This document shows positions 7,939-16,190 of a stretch of DNA of 64,000 nt, piece after piece. Source of the stretch: Halobacteriales archaeon QS_8_69_26 (GTDB lineage: Archaea > Halobacteriota > Halobacteria > Halobacteriales > SW-7-71-33); the NCBI GenBank assembly GCA_003023195.1, contig PXRX01000028.1:19520-83519 (forward strand), in the 5' to 3' direction. The notes under the pieces were generated by a model. The model saw nothing but the letters and a program-made list of their open reading frames with translations, did no database searches and was not told the DNA's origin. Made by a program: the position numbers and the translations under genes. Each line of letters opens with the position of its first letter. Position 1 is the first letter of the stretch.

Positions 7939-8988
7939 GTGGAACCCGGAACGTCGCGGGGGATCGGCGAACTCGAAGTCATCCAGCAACTGCTCCCCGA
8001 GTGGTTGGCCGTCGTGTTCGCGCTCCTCACGCAACTGGGGGACATCTGGTTCCTGGCCCTCGTCTTCGCGCTGCTGTACTGGTACAACACGCCGAACCAC
8101 GACGACATCGCCGCACTCGCGGGCGTGTGGCTGGCCGGGATGGGCCTCGTCATGGGGCTCAAGGAGGTGTTCGGGTTCCCTCGACCGGACCGACCGCTGC
8201 TGGACCCCGACCTCCTTCCCTGGTTCGTTCGACCGGTGTACGAGACCACCGCCTTCGCCAGCGGGTACGGCTTCCCCAGTGGCCACGCCGTCAACACGAC
8301 CATCGTCTTCGTCGGTCTGGCATACGTCCTCCCCGTCGGGACGCCCCGAAAACGGTACGTCGCGGCCGGAGTGCTCGTCGCGACGGTCAGTTTCACGCGC
8401 CTCGCACTCGGCGTTCACTTCCTCGTCGACGTGGTCGCCGGCGTCGTCGTCGGCCTGTCGGTGCTGGTCGGAGCGAGAGCCCTCGTGAATCTCCGTCTAG
8501 CGGAGCAGACGACGGTCTCGTTCGGACTGGCAGTCGCCTGCGGCTGGTTCTTTCTCGTCGCCAGCGAGGTCGATCCCGACGCGATATTCGTGCTGGGGGC
8601 GTCACTCGGGGCATTCGGTGGCTGGCAACTCGTCGTGCTCGGCCGGGAACTGGTGTCCGTCTCCCGGCCGTCGCTCGCGGTCCGGCCGATCCTCGTTCGG
8701 GGTGGGCTCGCTGCACTCGCGTTCGCACCGCTCAACGCGGCGCTCGACTACTTCCCGGTCCTGTCGGTGTATTCGACCGGCGGCGCGGTCGGGTTCGTCG
8801 CGGCCGGCATCACGGTCGTTCCCGTGCTGCACCACTCCGAACGGGCCCGCAGGGCCGGCGTCGCGGTCGAGTTCTGGCTCCGGATGGCCGGCGTCGCCGT
8901 CCGGTACTTGCTCACGCCCGAACCCTGGCGGCGGGCCGTCGAGTTCGTCAGTTCCTCCTCCGTCGCCGACTGGGTGCGGTCGCGGTAG
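7939..8988 (+). CDS. PAP2-family membrane phosphatase
   Basis: This 349-residue integral membrane protein belongs to the PAP2/type-2 phosphatidic acid phosphatase superfamily. The three-part active-site signature is present: KEVFGFPRPDRP, then GFPSGHAVNT, then SFTRLALGVHFLVDVVAG. About eight or nine hydrophobic segments are visible, including a C-terminal multi-helix extension beyond the catalytic core. GTG 7939 is preferred over upstream codons because the hydrophobic core follows directly and the upstream in-frame codons read as non-conserved. It probably removes phosphate from a lipid or isoprenoid phosphate. It sits between rpa2 and the histone gene, whose usual neighbourhood does not include it, suggesting a later insertion. 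Confidence 0.85.
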   Translation: MEPGTSRGIGELEVIQQLLPEWLAVVFALLTQLGDIWFLALVFALLYWYNTPNHDDIAALAGVWLAGMGLVMGLKEVFGFPRPDRPLLDPDLLPWFVRPVYETTAFASGYGFPSGHAVNTTIVFVGLAYVLPVGTPRKRYVAAGVLVATVSFTRLALGVHFLVDVVAGVVVGLSVLVGARALVNLRLAEQTTVSFGLAVACGWFFLVASEVDPDAIFVLGASLGAFGGWQLVVLGRELVSVSRPSLAVRPILVRGGLAALAFAPLNAALDYFPVLSVYSTGGAVGFVAAGITVVPVLHHSERARRAGVAVEFWLRMAGVAVRYLLTPEPWRRAVEFVSSSSVADWVRSR

Positions 8989-9051
8989 CGACGGATTCGG
9001 CCGATGGATCGCCCGTCCGTACCATCGGTCCCCCGATACGGGACGTCGTCG

Positions 9052-9068
9052 CACGAAAAGGGTTAAAG
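9052..9068 (+). promoter_or_regulatory. Putative BRE/TATA of the histone-deacetylase operon
   Basis: The purine-rich cgaaaagggttaaaggg lies 26-42 nt upstream of the histone ATG at 9094. This fits a BRE/TATA pair with a leaderless transcript. It would drive both the histone and the translationally coupled deacetylase. Confidence 0.45.
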
Positions 9069-9093
9069 GGCGTGCCAGCCTCCCCTTCGGGTG

Positions 9094-9525
9094 ATGAGCG
9101 TCGAGTTACCGTTCGCGCCGGTCGACTCGGTGATCCGTCGCAACGCCGGGGGCCTGCGGGTAGGCAGCGACGCCACCGAGGAACTCGCCCGCCGGATCCA
9201 GGAGCACGGTGCCGAACTCGCCGCGGAGGCCGCGGAGGCGGCGACGGCCGACGGGCGCAAGACCCTGATGGCCGAGGACTTCGGCGTCGGGACGGCCCCC
9301 GGGAAGGACGACCTCACGTTGCCGATCGCACCGGTCGACCGGATCGCACGGCTCGACATCGACGACCGCTACCGGGTGTCGATGGACGCCCGGGTCGCCC
9401 TGGCGTCGATACTCGAATCGTTCGCGGACGAGGTCGCCGAGAACGCGTCGGTCCTGGCCCGCCACGCCGACCGCCGGACGATCAAGGCCGAGGACGTCGA
9501 GACCTACTTCGCGGTGCGGGACTGA
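9094..9525 (+). CDS. hstA: Doublet archaeal histone
   Basis: This 143-residue acidic protein contains two fused histone folds. The first starts at LPFAPVDSVIRRNAGGLRVGSDA and the second at LPIAPVDRIARLD. Each ends in a KTLMAEDF or RTIKAEDVE segment typical of the third histone helix. Fused doublets are characteristic of haloarchaeal histones. ATG 9094 is chosen over the adjacent ATG 9091. The stop codon overlaps the start of the deacetylase gene by one base, so the two are co-transcribed and likely translationally coupled. The role is chromatin binding or transcription regulation. Confidence 0.92.
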   Translation: MSVELPFAPVDSVIRRNAGGLRVGSDATEELARRIQEHGAELAAEAAEAATADGRKTLMAEDFGVGTAPGKDDLTLPIAPVDRIARLDIDDRYRVSMDARVALASILESFADEVAENASVLARHADRRTIKAEDVETYFAVRD

Positions 9526-10532
9526 TGCGGTTCGGCCACCACGAGGCCTGTCTCCGGCACGACCCCGGCCACCGCCACCCGGAGTCGCCGGACCGTCTGC
9601 GGGCGATCCGCCGGGAACTCGACCGGCGACACGGCGCCGAGTACGTCGCCCCGGACCCCGTCGACCCCGACCGGGTGGCGGCGGTCCACGACCCCGACTA
9701 CGTCAAGGAAGTCGAGCAGTTCTGCGCGGACGGCGGCGGCCAGTGGGACCACGACACGGTGGCCGAGGGGGACACCTGGGAGGCGGCGCTGGCGAGCACC
9801 GGGGCCGCCGCCTGGGCCGCGGAGACCGCCCTGGCGGGCGCGACGGGCCGTGAGACGCCCTTCTCCCTGGGGCGACCGCCGGGACACCACGCGGTCGCCG
9901 ACGACGCCATGGGCTTCTGTTTCTTCAACAACGTCGCCGTCGCGGCGGCCCACGCCCGCGAGGAACTGGGCGCCGACAGCGTGGCCGTCGTCGACTGGGA
10001 CGTCCACCACGGCAACGGCACCCAGGACATCTTCTACGACCGCGGCGACGTGTTCGTGTGTTCGATCCACGAGCGGGGACTCTACCCCGGGACCGGCGCC
10101 GCCGAGGAGACCGGCGAGGGCGACGGCGAGGGGACGACACTGAACGTGCCCCTCACCGCCGGGGCGGGCGACGCCGAGTACGTCGCGGTCCTGGAGGACC
10201 TGGTGACCCCGGCCGTCGAGGCGTTCGACCCGGACCTCCTGCTGGTCTCGTCCGGGTTCGACGCCCACCAGCACGACCCCATCTCCCGGATGCGCGTCTC
10301 GACCGACGGCTACGGACTCCTGGCCGACCGGTGCCGGGCGGCCGCCGAGGCGGTCGACGCCCCCGTCGCGTTCGTCCTGGAGGGCGGCTACTCGCTGGAC
10401 GCCCTGGCCGAGAGCGTCGCCACCGTCCACGAGACGTTCGCCGGCTACCGGCCCGTCGAACCCGACGAGGATCCGAGCGGTGCGGTTCGAACCGCCATCG
10501 AGGACGGGCGGGAACGGCTCGGGATCGACTGA
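9525..10532 (+). CDS. hdaI: Histone deacetylase family protein
   Basis: This 335-residue class II-like deacetylase has the zinc and general-base residues of the arginase/deacetylase fold. They appear in LGRPPGHHAV, then VVDWDVHHGNGTQ, then SSGFDAHQHDP and LEGGYSL. Deacetylases of this family remove acetyl groups from lysines or polyamines using zinc. The ATG (9525-9527) overlaps the histone stop codon TGA. The pairing with a histone gene is known in haloarchaea and suggests the histone or other acetylated chromatin proteins as substrates, although that is not shown by the sequence. Confidence 0.9.
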   Translation: MRFGHHEACLRHDPGHRHPESPDRLRAIRRELDRRHGAEYVAPDPVDPDRVAAVHDPDYVKEVEQFCADGGGQWDHDTVAEGDTWEAALASTGAAAWAAETALAGATGRETPFSLGRPPGHHAVADDAMGFCFFNNVAVAAAHAREELGADSVAVVDWDVHHGNGTQDIFYDRGDVFVCSIHERGLYPGTGAAEETGEGDGEGTTLNVPLTAGAGDAEYVAVLEDLVTPAVEAFDPDLLLVSSGFDAHQHDPISRMRVSTDGYGLLADRCRAAAEAVDAPVAFVLEGGYSLDALAESVATVHETFAGYRPVEPDEDPSGAVRTAIEDGRERLGID

Positions 10533-10581
10533 GTCCGGTTACCGAGTCCGGATCGGGACGGGACCCCCTCGGGAGACCGGA

Positions 10582-11778
10582 TCACCGCGCGTCGAGGGTT
10601 TCGCCCAGAACGTCGAGGGCGTCCGCGACGTGGTCCGGGTCGCGCCCGAGGCTCACCCGGAAGCGGCCGGGCTCCTGGAAGAACCGGCCCGGGACGACCA
10701 GCAGGTCCCGTTCCTCGGCCGCGGCGGCGACAGCGTCGCCGTCCGCCCGGTCGTGGTCGAGGAAGGCGTAGGTCGCGCCGTCGAAGACGGGTCCGGAGAG
10801 GTCGTCGCGGCCGTCGACGAACTCGGCGAGGAGGGCGGCGTTCTCCCGCAGGAGCGACCGGGCCTCCTCGGCGAGTCGGTCCCCCGCGGCGAACGCGCGA
10901 CGGCCGAGGACCCGGCCCGGCTCCGAGAACCCCGGCACGTGGGCGGCGACCACCCGCGCGGCCTCGACGAACTCCGGGTCGGCCACGACCCACCCCACCC
11001 GGAGCCCACCCAGCCCGTGGAACTTGGTGAGCGACCCGGTCACGACGGCCCCGTCGATGCCCGCGGCGGTGGGACCGCCGAAGGCGCCCCCGGTCGGACC
11101 GGAGTCGGCCCCGGATCCGACCCGGACCGTCCCCGCGTCCGCGGGGTCCACGAACGGCGCGTACACCTCGTCGACCAGCAGGTACGCCCCCTCCGAGCGG
11201 GCGGCCTCGGCGGCGGCCGCGAGGGTGTCCCGGTCGGCGAGGTTCCCCGAGGGGTTGTGGCGGTTCGTGACGACCGTCAGCGCGGTGTCCTCGACCACGG
11301 CCGCCCGGATCCGGTCGGAGTCGAGGCGGTAGTCGTCGCCCGCCCGCCGGAGGAACCGGTCGACGTTGGCCCCCAGTCCCCGTGGCGTCTCGAGGAGCGG
11401 TTCGTACCCCGGCTTCTCGACGAGGACGCGGGACTCCCCGGTCGCCACCGTCGGTTCGCCGGGGGCGGCGTCGGCGTCGACCGCCAGGTTCAGGGCCGCC
11501 GCCAGCGCGACGACGTTGGCGACGCTCGCGCCCGGCGCGAGCAGGACCGACTCTCGGCCGACGCCGTACTCGTCGGCGACCTGCCCCTCCAGGTCGACGT
11601 CGTCTGGCGGATCCGGGAGGTCGGCCAGGCGGTCCGGGACCGGCCCCTCCTGGAGCGGGCCGCTCCCGCGCAGGTCGCTCGAACCCAGGTCGTACGTCGC
11701 GGCGTCGGGTCGGCCCTCGATCCAGTGGAGGTAGTCGATCCGGGGAAACACGGCCTGGACTGTGCCCGCCGTCCCCAT
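10582..11778 (-). CDS. PLP-dependent class I/II aminotransferase
   Basis: This 398-residue fold-type I aminotransferase shows the expected PLP-binding positions. They are LAPGASVANVVAL (phosphate cup), TNRHNPSGNL (Asn-Pro), VDEVYAPF (Asp-Glu-Val-Tyr) and GSLTKFHGLGGLRVGW (Schiff-base Lys followed by the phosphate-binding Arg). The substrate cannot be assigned. The divergent DEVYAPF and HGLGG segments point to the broad class that includes C-S lyases and amino-acid aminotransferases. It is convergent with the deacetylase gene and lies downstream of the EF-1alpha gene on the same strand. Confidence 0.85.
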   Translation of the reverse strand: MGTAGTVQAVFPRIDYLHWIEGRPDAATYDLGSSDLRGSGPLQEGPVPDRLADLPDPPDDVDLEGQVADEYGVGRESVLLAPGASVANVVALAAALNLAVDADAAPGEPTVATGESRVLVEKPGYEPLLETPRGLGANVDRFLRRAGDDYRLDSDRIRAAVVEDTALTVVTNRHNPSGNLADRDTLAAAAEAARSEGAYLLVDEVYAPFVDPADAGTVRVGSGADSGPTGGAFGGPTAAGIDGAVVTGSLTKFHGLGGLRVGWVVADPEFVEAARVVAAHVPGFSEPGRVLGRRAFAAGDRLAEEARSLLRENAALLAEFVDGRDDLSGPVFDGATYAFLDHDRADGDAVAAAAEERDLLVVPGRFFQEPGRFRVSLGRDPDHVADALDVLGETLDAR

Positions 11779-11836
11779 CAGCCTTTCCGACGCCGACGGG
11801 AGGAAGCGGGGGCGACCGGGCGGCCCGACCGCCGTA

Positions 11837-13105
11837 TCACGGTTCGGTGACCGACAGCACCCGTCCGGCGGCGACGGTCTGGCCCATGTCGCGGATCGCG
11901 AAGCTTCCGAGTTCCGGGATCTCCTGGCTCGGTTCGACGCTCAGGGGTTTCTGGGGCCGCACCGTGACGATGGCGGCGTCACCGCTCTGGAGGAACTCGG
12001 GGGCCTCTTCGAGGGTGTCGCCGCTGGACGGGTCTATCTTCTCGTCGAGGGACTCGATGGTGCAGGCGACCTGCGCGGTGTGGGCGTGGAAGACCGGGGT
12101 GTAGCCCGCCGTGATCGCCGAGGGGTGTTGCATCACGACGATCTGGGCGGTGAACGTCTCGGCGACGGTCGGGGGGGCGTCCTCCGGTCCGCAGACGTCG
12201 CCCCGACGGACGTCGTCGGTGCCGACGCCGCGGACGTTGAACCCGACGTTGTCGCCCGGTTCGGCGCGGTCTACCTCCTCGTGGTGCATCTCGATGGTGC
12301 GGACCTCGCCGCCGACGTCGGAGGGCATGAACCGCACCACGTCGCCGGGCGCCATGGTGCCCGTCTCGACGCGGCCGACGGAGACGGCGCCGACCCCGGA
12401 GATGTTGTAGACGTCCTGGATCGGTACCCGGAGCGGTGCGTCGGTCGGGGGATCCGGTTCGGTCAGGTCGTTGAGCGCCTCGAGGAGCGTCGGTCCCTGG
12501 TACCAGCCCATGCCGTCGCTGCGCTCGGCGACGTTGTCCCCCTCCAGGGCCGAGATGGGGATGAACGAGGCGTCGGCGGTGGCGAAGCGCACCTGGTCCA
12601 GCAGGTCCGTCACCTCCGCGACCACCTCCTGGAACCGGGCCTCGTCGTAGTCGGCCAGGTCCATCTTGTTGACGCCGACGATCAGTTCGCCGATGCCCAG
12701 CGTGCGGGCCAGGAAGACGTGCTCACGGGTCTGTGGCTGGACCCCGTCCTCGGCGGCGACGACGAGGACGGCGTTGTCGGCCTGGCTCGCGCCGGTGATC
12801 ATGTTCTTGACGAAGTCGCGGTGCCCCGGCGTGTCCACGATGGTGAACGTGTACTCGTCGGTCTCGAACTCCTGGTGGGCGATGTCGATGGTCAGGCCTC
12901 GCTCCCGTTCCTCGGCGAGGTTGTCCATCACGTAGGCGAACTCGAAGCCGCCCTTGCCCTTCTCCTCGGCCTCCTCGCGGTGCTGGTCGATGATGTGTTC
13001 GGGGACGCTTCCGGTCTCGTAGAGCAAGCGACCCACGAGCGTGCTCTTGCCGTGGTCGACGTGGCCGATGATGGCCAGGTTCTGGTGTGGCTTGTCTTCC
13101 GCCAT
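11837..13105 (-). CDS. tef1a: Translation elongation factor EF-1alpha
   Basis: This 422-residue GTPase delivers aminoacyl-tRNA to the ribosome. The G motifs are clear: GHVDHGKST (G1), ERGLTID (G2 region), VDTPGHRDF (G3), NKMDL (G4) and SALEG (G5). The C-terminal beta-barrel domains follow and end in [20 protein letters not shown] 13105 ([10 protein letters not shown]) is used rather than the longer ORF start. In haloarchaea this gene normally sits beside rps10 and EF-2, but neither is here. Its sequence also departs from the usual family at positions such as VDTPGHRDF (archaeal VDCPGHRDF) and ERGLTID (ERGVTID). It may therefore be a second, divergent copy. Confidence 0.9.
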   Translation of the reverse strand: MAEDKPHQNLAIIGHVDHGKSTLVGRLLYETGSVPEHIIDQHREEAEEKGKGGFEFAYVMDNLAEERERGLTIDIAHQEFETDEYTFTIVDTPGHRDFVKNMITGASQADNAVLVVAAEDGVQPQTREHVFLARTLGIGELIVGVNKMDLADYDEARFQEVVAEVTDLLDQVRFATADASFIPISALEGDNVAERSDGMGWYQGPTLLEALNDLTEPDPPTDAPLRVPIQDVYNISGVGAVSVGRVETGTMAPGDVVRFMPSDVGGEVRTIEMHHEEVDRAEPGDNVGFNVRGVGTDDVRRGDVCGPEDAPPTVAETFTAQIVVMQHPSAITAGYTPVFHAHTAQVACTIESLDEKIDPSSGDTLEEAPEFLQSGDAAIVTVRPQKPLSVEPSQEIPELGSFAIRDMGQTVAAGRVLSVTEP

Positions 13106-13246
13106 GGATCTCACCGTGGGGCGTGTCAACGCCCAACGAGGAAGTTGGGACCGGAGCGGGATAACCGTTGTTACGACGATGTGATCGCCGGGCGAGGGAT
13201 AGGTTCCGCTACGCGAGTCGGGCGGACGGCAGTCGGGCGGCAGGGA

Positions 13247-13396
13247 TCACTCGGTGGTGTCCGGGTCCGTCTCGCCGACCGTCGGTTTGTGGGACTCCTC
13301 GCGCTCCCCGATGAACGCGAACCACGCCATCACCAGGGTCGTCAGCAGAACGAACCCGATCGAGACGACGCCGACGTACCATGCGATGTCCGGCAT
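13247..13396 (-). CDS. Small single-span membrane protein (49 aa)
   Basis: This gene is too short for the ORF track. From ATG 13396 it encodes MPDIAWYVGVVSIGFVLLTT followed by LVMAWFAFIGEREES and an acidic tail ending at TGA 13247. One transmembrane helix with a cytoplasmic acidic tail is evident. It lies between EF-1alpha and the nitrilase-family gene on the same strand. Function unknown. The haloarchaeal composition of the tail supports it being real. Confidence 0.6.
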   Translation of the reverse strand: MPDIAWYVGVVSIGFVLLTTLVMAWFAFIGEREESHKPTVGETDPDTTE

Positions 13397-13426
13397 TGCT
13401 GTTCGGGACTCGTCGCCCCTCACCAA

Positions 13427-14239
13427 TCAGTCTTTCCGACCGAAACGGTCGTGCCAGGCCGGGAACTCCCCCCGGACGGCCGCCACCCGGCCGGGGTCCG
13501 CCTCGGCGGTGACCAGCGCCGGGTCCTCGCCGGCACTCGCCAGCGGCGTCCCCCAGGGGTCGTAGACGGCCGACCGGCCCAGCAGGGTGGCGTCCGGGAA
13601 CGACGCACTCCCGTTCGCCGCCGCGAGGAAGAACAGGTTCTCGATGGCCCGCGCCCGGGAGAGCACCTGCCAGTGTTCGACGCGGGGGTACGGCCAGGCG
13701 CTCGGCACCGCGACCATCGTGGCGCCGGCCGCCGCGAGTCGCCGGAACTCCTCGGGGAACCGCAGGTCGTAGCAGGTCGTCACGCCGACGGTGTGCCCGC
13801 CCACCTCGGCCGTCCGCAGGCGCTCGCCGGGCACCAGCAGTTCGTCCTCGGCGGAGCCGTAGCCGAACAGGTTGCGCTTGCGGTAGACCAGGCGTCGGCG
13901 GCCCTCCCCATCGAGTAGCACCGAGGTGTTCGCCAGGCCCTCCGGGGCCGGCGTCTCGGCCCCCTCCGTGGCCCCCAGGTCCTCGACGAACGACCCCGCC
14001 AGTACCGCGACCCCGTGCTCCTCGGCGACCGACCGGATCCGCGACACCGTCTCTCCCTCCAGGGGTTCGGCGTGTCGCTCGTAGAGGTCGAACGCGAAGT
14101 ACCCGACGGTGAACAGTTCCGGCAGGACGACGAACTCGGCCCCACGGTCGGCCGCCCGTTCGACCGCCGCGACCGCCCGGTCGCGGTTCTCCGACACCGC
14201 CCCGGGTTCGATCTCCAGCTGTGCGAGCGCGACGCGCAT
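13427..14239 (-). CDS. Carbon-nitrogen hydrolase (nitrilase superfamily)
   Basis: This 270-residue protein has the Glu-Lys-Cys catalytic triad of nitrilase-superfamily amidases. The motifs are FVVLPELFTVGYF (Glu), YRKRNLFGYG (Lys) and TTCYDLRFPEEF (Cys). ATG 14239 (MRVALAQLEIEPG) is the family-typical start. Members hydrolyse amides such as omega-amides, carbamoyl compounds or deaminated glutathione. The exact substrate is not determinable. The 29-bp tandem repeats lie in its upstream region. Confidence 0.88.
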   Translation of the reverse strand: MRVALAQLEIEPGAVSENRDRAVAAVERAADRGAEFVVLPELFTVGYFAFDLYERHAEPLEGETVSRIRSVAEEHGVAVLAGSFVEDLGATEGAETPAPEGLANTSVLLDGEGRRRLVYRKRNLFGYGSAEDELLVPGERLRTAEVGGHTVGVTTCYDLRFPEEFRRLAAAGATMVAVPSAWPYPRVEHWQVLSRARAIENLFFLAAANGSASFPDATLLGRSAVYDPWGTPLASAGEDPALVTAEADPGRVAAVRGEFPAWHDRFGRKD

Positions 14240-14337
14240 CGGTCCCCGTTGACGAGCCAGGGACAAAGGTTCACGGCCCGGGAGCGACCCGGCCGGTCAC
14301 CCGCCGACGGCAATGGCCGAATGGCACTCCGCCAGCA

Positions 14338-14482
14338 GGATCGGCCGAACCGGGATTCCACCGGAAGGATCGGCCGAACCGGGATTCCACCGGAAGGATC
14401 GGCCGAACCGGGACTTCGCCGGCAGGATCGGCCGGATCGGAGGTTCGACGGCAGGATCGGCCGGATCGGAGGTTCGACGGCG
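14338..14482. repeat. 29-bp tandem repeat, five units
   Basis: Five contiguous 29-bp units each begin ggatcggccg. Units 1 and 2 are identical (ggatcggccgaaccgggatt plus ccaccggaa), unit 3 differs in the last third, and units 4-5 share the variant ggatcggaggttcgacggc. A partial sixth unit follows. The array lies between the nitrilase gene start and the SRPBCC gene stop. Having no spacers, it is a minisatellite and not a CRISPR. The short ORFs over it are repeat artefacts. Confidence 0.9.
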
Positions 14483-14503
14483 GGAGCGGCCGGGCGAGTC
14501 CGG

Positions 14504-14938
14504 TCAGGCCTCGATACCGAGGAACTCCCGGAGGCTCTGTTCGAGGTTCCGGAGTTCGCGGTCGAGGTTCCGCTCGAAGAACCGCTCGACGCCCGGGAAC
14601 CGTCCCTCGACGACGAACTCGTTGCGGAGGCGCGCGCCGTCCTCGGTGGCCTCTATCTCGTGTTCGCCCGTGACACGGAGCACCTTCGAGGTGCCGACGA
14701 ACTTCACGTACTCCGGGGGACGCCGCTCCACGTCCTCGGTCCGGATGGGGACGGTCTTGCGGACGACCGGGATCGGTAACTGGACGTGCCAGGTCGCCTT
14801 GCGACCCTCCTCGTCGTCGAGTTCGAAGCCCGTGACCACGCTGATGGCCCTGGCGCGGTTCTCCGGGTCGACGATGAACTCCCAGACCTCTTCCCTGGTG
14901 GCCGGCACCTCGACGACCCGTTCGACCCGGACGGTCAT
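14504..14938 (-). CDS. SRPBCC (START/Bet v1-like) family protein
   Basis: This 144-residue protein matches the SRPBCC/polyketide-cyclase-like fold. It opens with VERVVEVPATREEVWEFIVDPEN, has a central WHVQLPIPVVRKTVPIRTEDV strand region, and closes with a long amphipathic helix (FFERNLDRELRNLEQSLREFLG). Such proteins bind small hydrophobic ligands or maintain redox cofactors. No specific role can be given. It stands upstream of the nitrilase gene on the same strand, separated by the repeat array. Confidence 0.75.
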   Translation of the reverse strand: MTVRVERVVEVPATREEVWEFIVDPENRARAISVVTGFELDDEEGRKATWHVQLPIPVVRKTVPIRTEDVERRPPEYVKFVGTSKVLRVTGEHEIEATEDGARLRNEFVVEGRFPGVERFFERNLDRELRNLEQSLREFLGIEA

Positions 14939-15002
14939 GACGTGTACGACTCTGGACTCGGAGGGGTAAAAAGACGCGGGAGCCGGTCGGTGCTTCGGGG
15001 GA

Positions 15003-15230
15003 TCAGCTCTGGGGGGTGACCTTCCAGGTGGTGGACCTGGCCCGACCCCACTTCTCGATGTCGATGTCGTCGCTCTTCTCGGCCAACCGCGGGAGGCGGG
15101 CCCCGACCTGCTTTGCCGAGAGTCCGAGGGCGTCCGCGATGTTCCGGGACCGGAAGTACCGCTCGCCCCGGGACGCGCTCTCGGCGAGGTAGGCGAGAAT
15201 ACGTCGCTCCTCCTCGGTGTACTCGGTCAT
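15003..15230 (-). CDS. Small winged-helix protein (haloarchaeal DUF7123 type)
   Basis: This 75-residue protein reads as a winged helix-turn-helix: YTEEERRILAYLAESASRGERYF, then SRNIADALGLSAKQVGARLPRLAEK, then wing residues ending in STTWKVT. It resembles a conserved haloarchaeal family annotated as DUF7123. It probably binds DNA. An AT-richer stretch (gaatttagtgggttcag) upstream is a candidate promoter. Confidence 0.75.
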   Translation of the reverse strand: MTEYTEEERRILAYLAESASRGERYFRSRNIADALGLSAKQVGARLPRLAEKSDDIDIEKWGRARSTTWKVTPQS

Positions 15231-15292
15231 CGATGCTCGAATTTAGTGGGTTCAGAGCCTTAATTCCTTTGTCGTGTGCAAAGTCCCCCGGG

Positions 15293-15312
15293 GGAGACGT
15301 CGGGACGTCTCC
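15293..15312. terminator. Perfect inverted repeat GGAGACGTC-GG-GACGTCTCC
   Basis: Nine-base-pair perfect arms with a two-base loop lie 33 bp past the stop codon of the 15345-15530 gene and about 60 bp upstream of the DUF7123 gene on the same strand. The element could be a 3' end hairpin or an operator. Its role is not established by sequence alone. Confidence 0.4.
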
Positions 15313-15344
15313 GGAGACGGTGGGAACCGATCCGGGGCCGTCGC

Positions 15345-15530
15345 TCAGCCGTCGTAGACGTGGATGGCGACGACAGCCAGCGACCCGAACAGCATTGCGG
15401 CACCGAACGCCCAGGCCGAGAGGTCCTCGGGCGCGCCGACGAACATGCCGAGGGCGCCCAGGCCGGCCAGCAGCGAGAAGAGCACGCCCGTTCCCAGTCC
15501 CATGTCCGACTCCGCGGTCTCGGTCGCCAT
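15345..15530 (-). CDS. Small two-helix membrane protein (61 aa)
   Basis: From ATG 15530 the protein is MATETAESDMGLGTGVLFSL with a second hydrophobic helix AAMLFGSLAVVAIHVYDG. A short loop with GAPEDLSA separates the two membrane spans. Similar tiny membrane proteins are common in haloarchaea and have no known function. The longer ORF in the track (15345-15827) overlaps the next gene and is not preferred. Confidence 0.6.
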   Translation of the reverse strand: MATETAESDMGLGTGVLFSLLAGLGALGMFVGAPEDLSAWAFGAAMLFGSLAVVAIHVYDG

Positions 15531-15669
15531 GTCCGGGGGGAGCCCGCCGGCGACAATAAAACCTCCCCTCCCGACCGACAGGGCTTTGTTCCCGGAGTCG
15601 CCAGTAATCGACGTATGACACGGAGTACCCGCGCTCCTGGTCGGGTTCTTCTCCGGTAGCGACGTCTCC

Positions 15670-16095
15670 GTGTGGTCCGAGGACGGGTCTGTCGTCCTGT
15701 CCGTCGACGGAACCACGTGTGAACTGTCCAGAGCCGAGGCCGCGCGACTGCGGGCCGCGGTCGGCGAGGCGGCGAGCGAGCGCCGGGAGTTCGTCCACAC
15801 CGCAGGCGAGCACCGCCCGGACGGCACCTACGCCGTCAAGCGACGGGGTGCCGACTCGGCGGGGAACGCCAAGGTGTTCGACTCCTTTCGCGCAGTCGAG
15901 CGGCTCTTCGACCGCCTGCCAGACGAGTTCGACGCCGAGGCCGTCGGCCGCGAGGGCATCACCGGCTCCCGCCGGCACATGGTGGTCCGCCACTTCGCGG
16001 AACACCCCGCCTTCGACTGTCGGGTCGCCTCCCGGAGCCCCCTGCGGGTCCACAAGGAGGGCGTTCTCGGGGAGGTGACGGTCCCGGCGGACTGA
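15670..16095 (+). CDS. Conserved haloarchaeal protein of unknown function
   Basis: This 141-residue acidic protein starts at GTG 15670. It has a two-part structure: a DGTTCELSRAEAARLRAAVGEA segment, then GTYAVKRRGADSAGNAKVFDSF and GITGSRRHMVVRHFAEHP. The domain pattern resembles small haloarchaeal conserved proteins, but I cannot name the function. It is divergent from the 61-aa membrane protein and convergent with the lipoprotein gene. Confidence 0.65.
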   Translation: MWSEDGSVVLSVDGTTCELSRAEAARLRAAVGEAASERREFVHTAGEHRPDGTYAVKRRGADSAGNAKVFDSFRAVERLFDRLPDEFDAEAVGREGITGSRRHMVVRHFAEHPAFDCRVASRSPLRVHKEGVLGEVTVPAD

Positions 16096-16190
16096 CCCGC
16101 CGTCGGTGGAGACGACCGTCCCCGGAGACTGGTCCGCCGCCGGTGGTCGGCCACCGCTCCCGGAAACCGGCCGGGGATCCCCGGACGGCC

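Noticed and set aside
8001-10532. 843-aa ORF combining two proteins
   Set aside because: Only the final part from 9525 is real (the deacetylase). The first part is a shadow of the PAP2 and histone genes.
14338-14482. 29-bp repeat array considered as a CRISPR
   Set aside because: The units abut without spacers, so it is a minisatellite.
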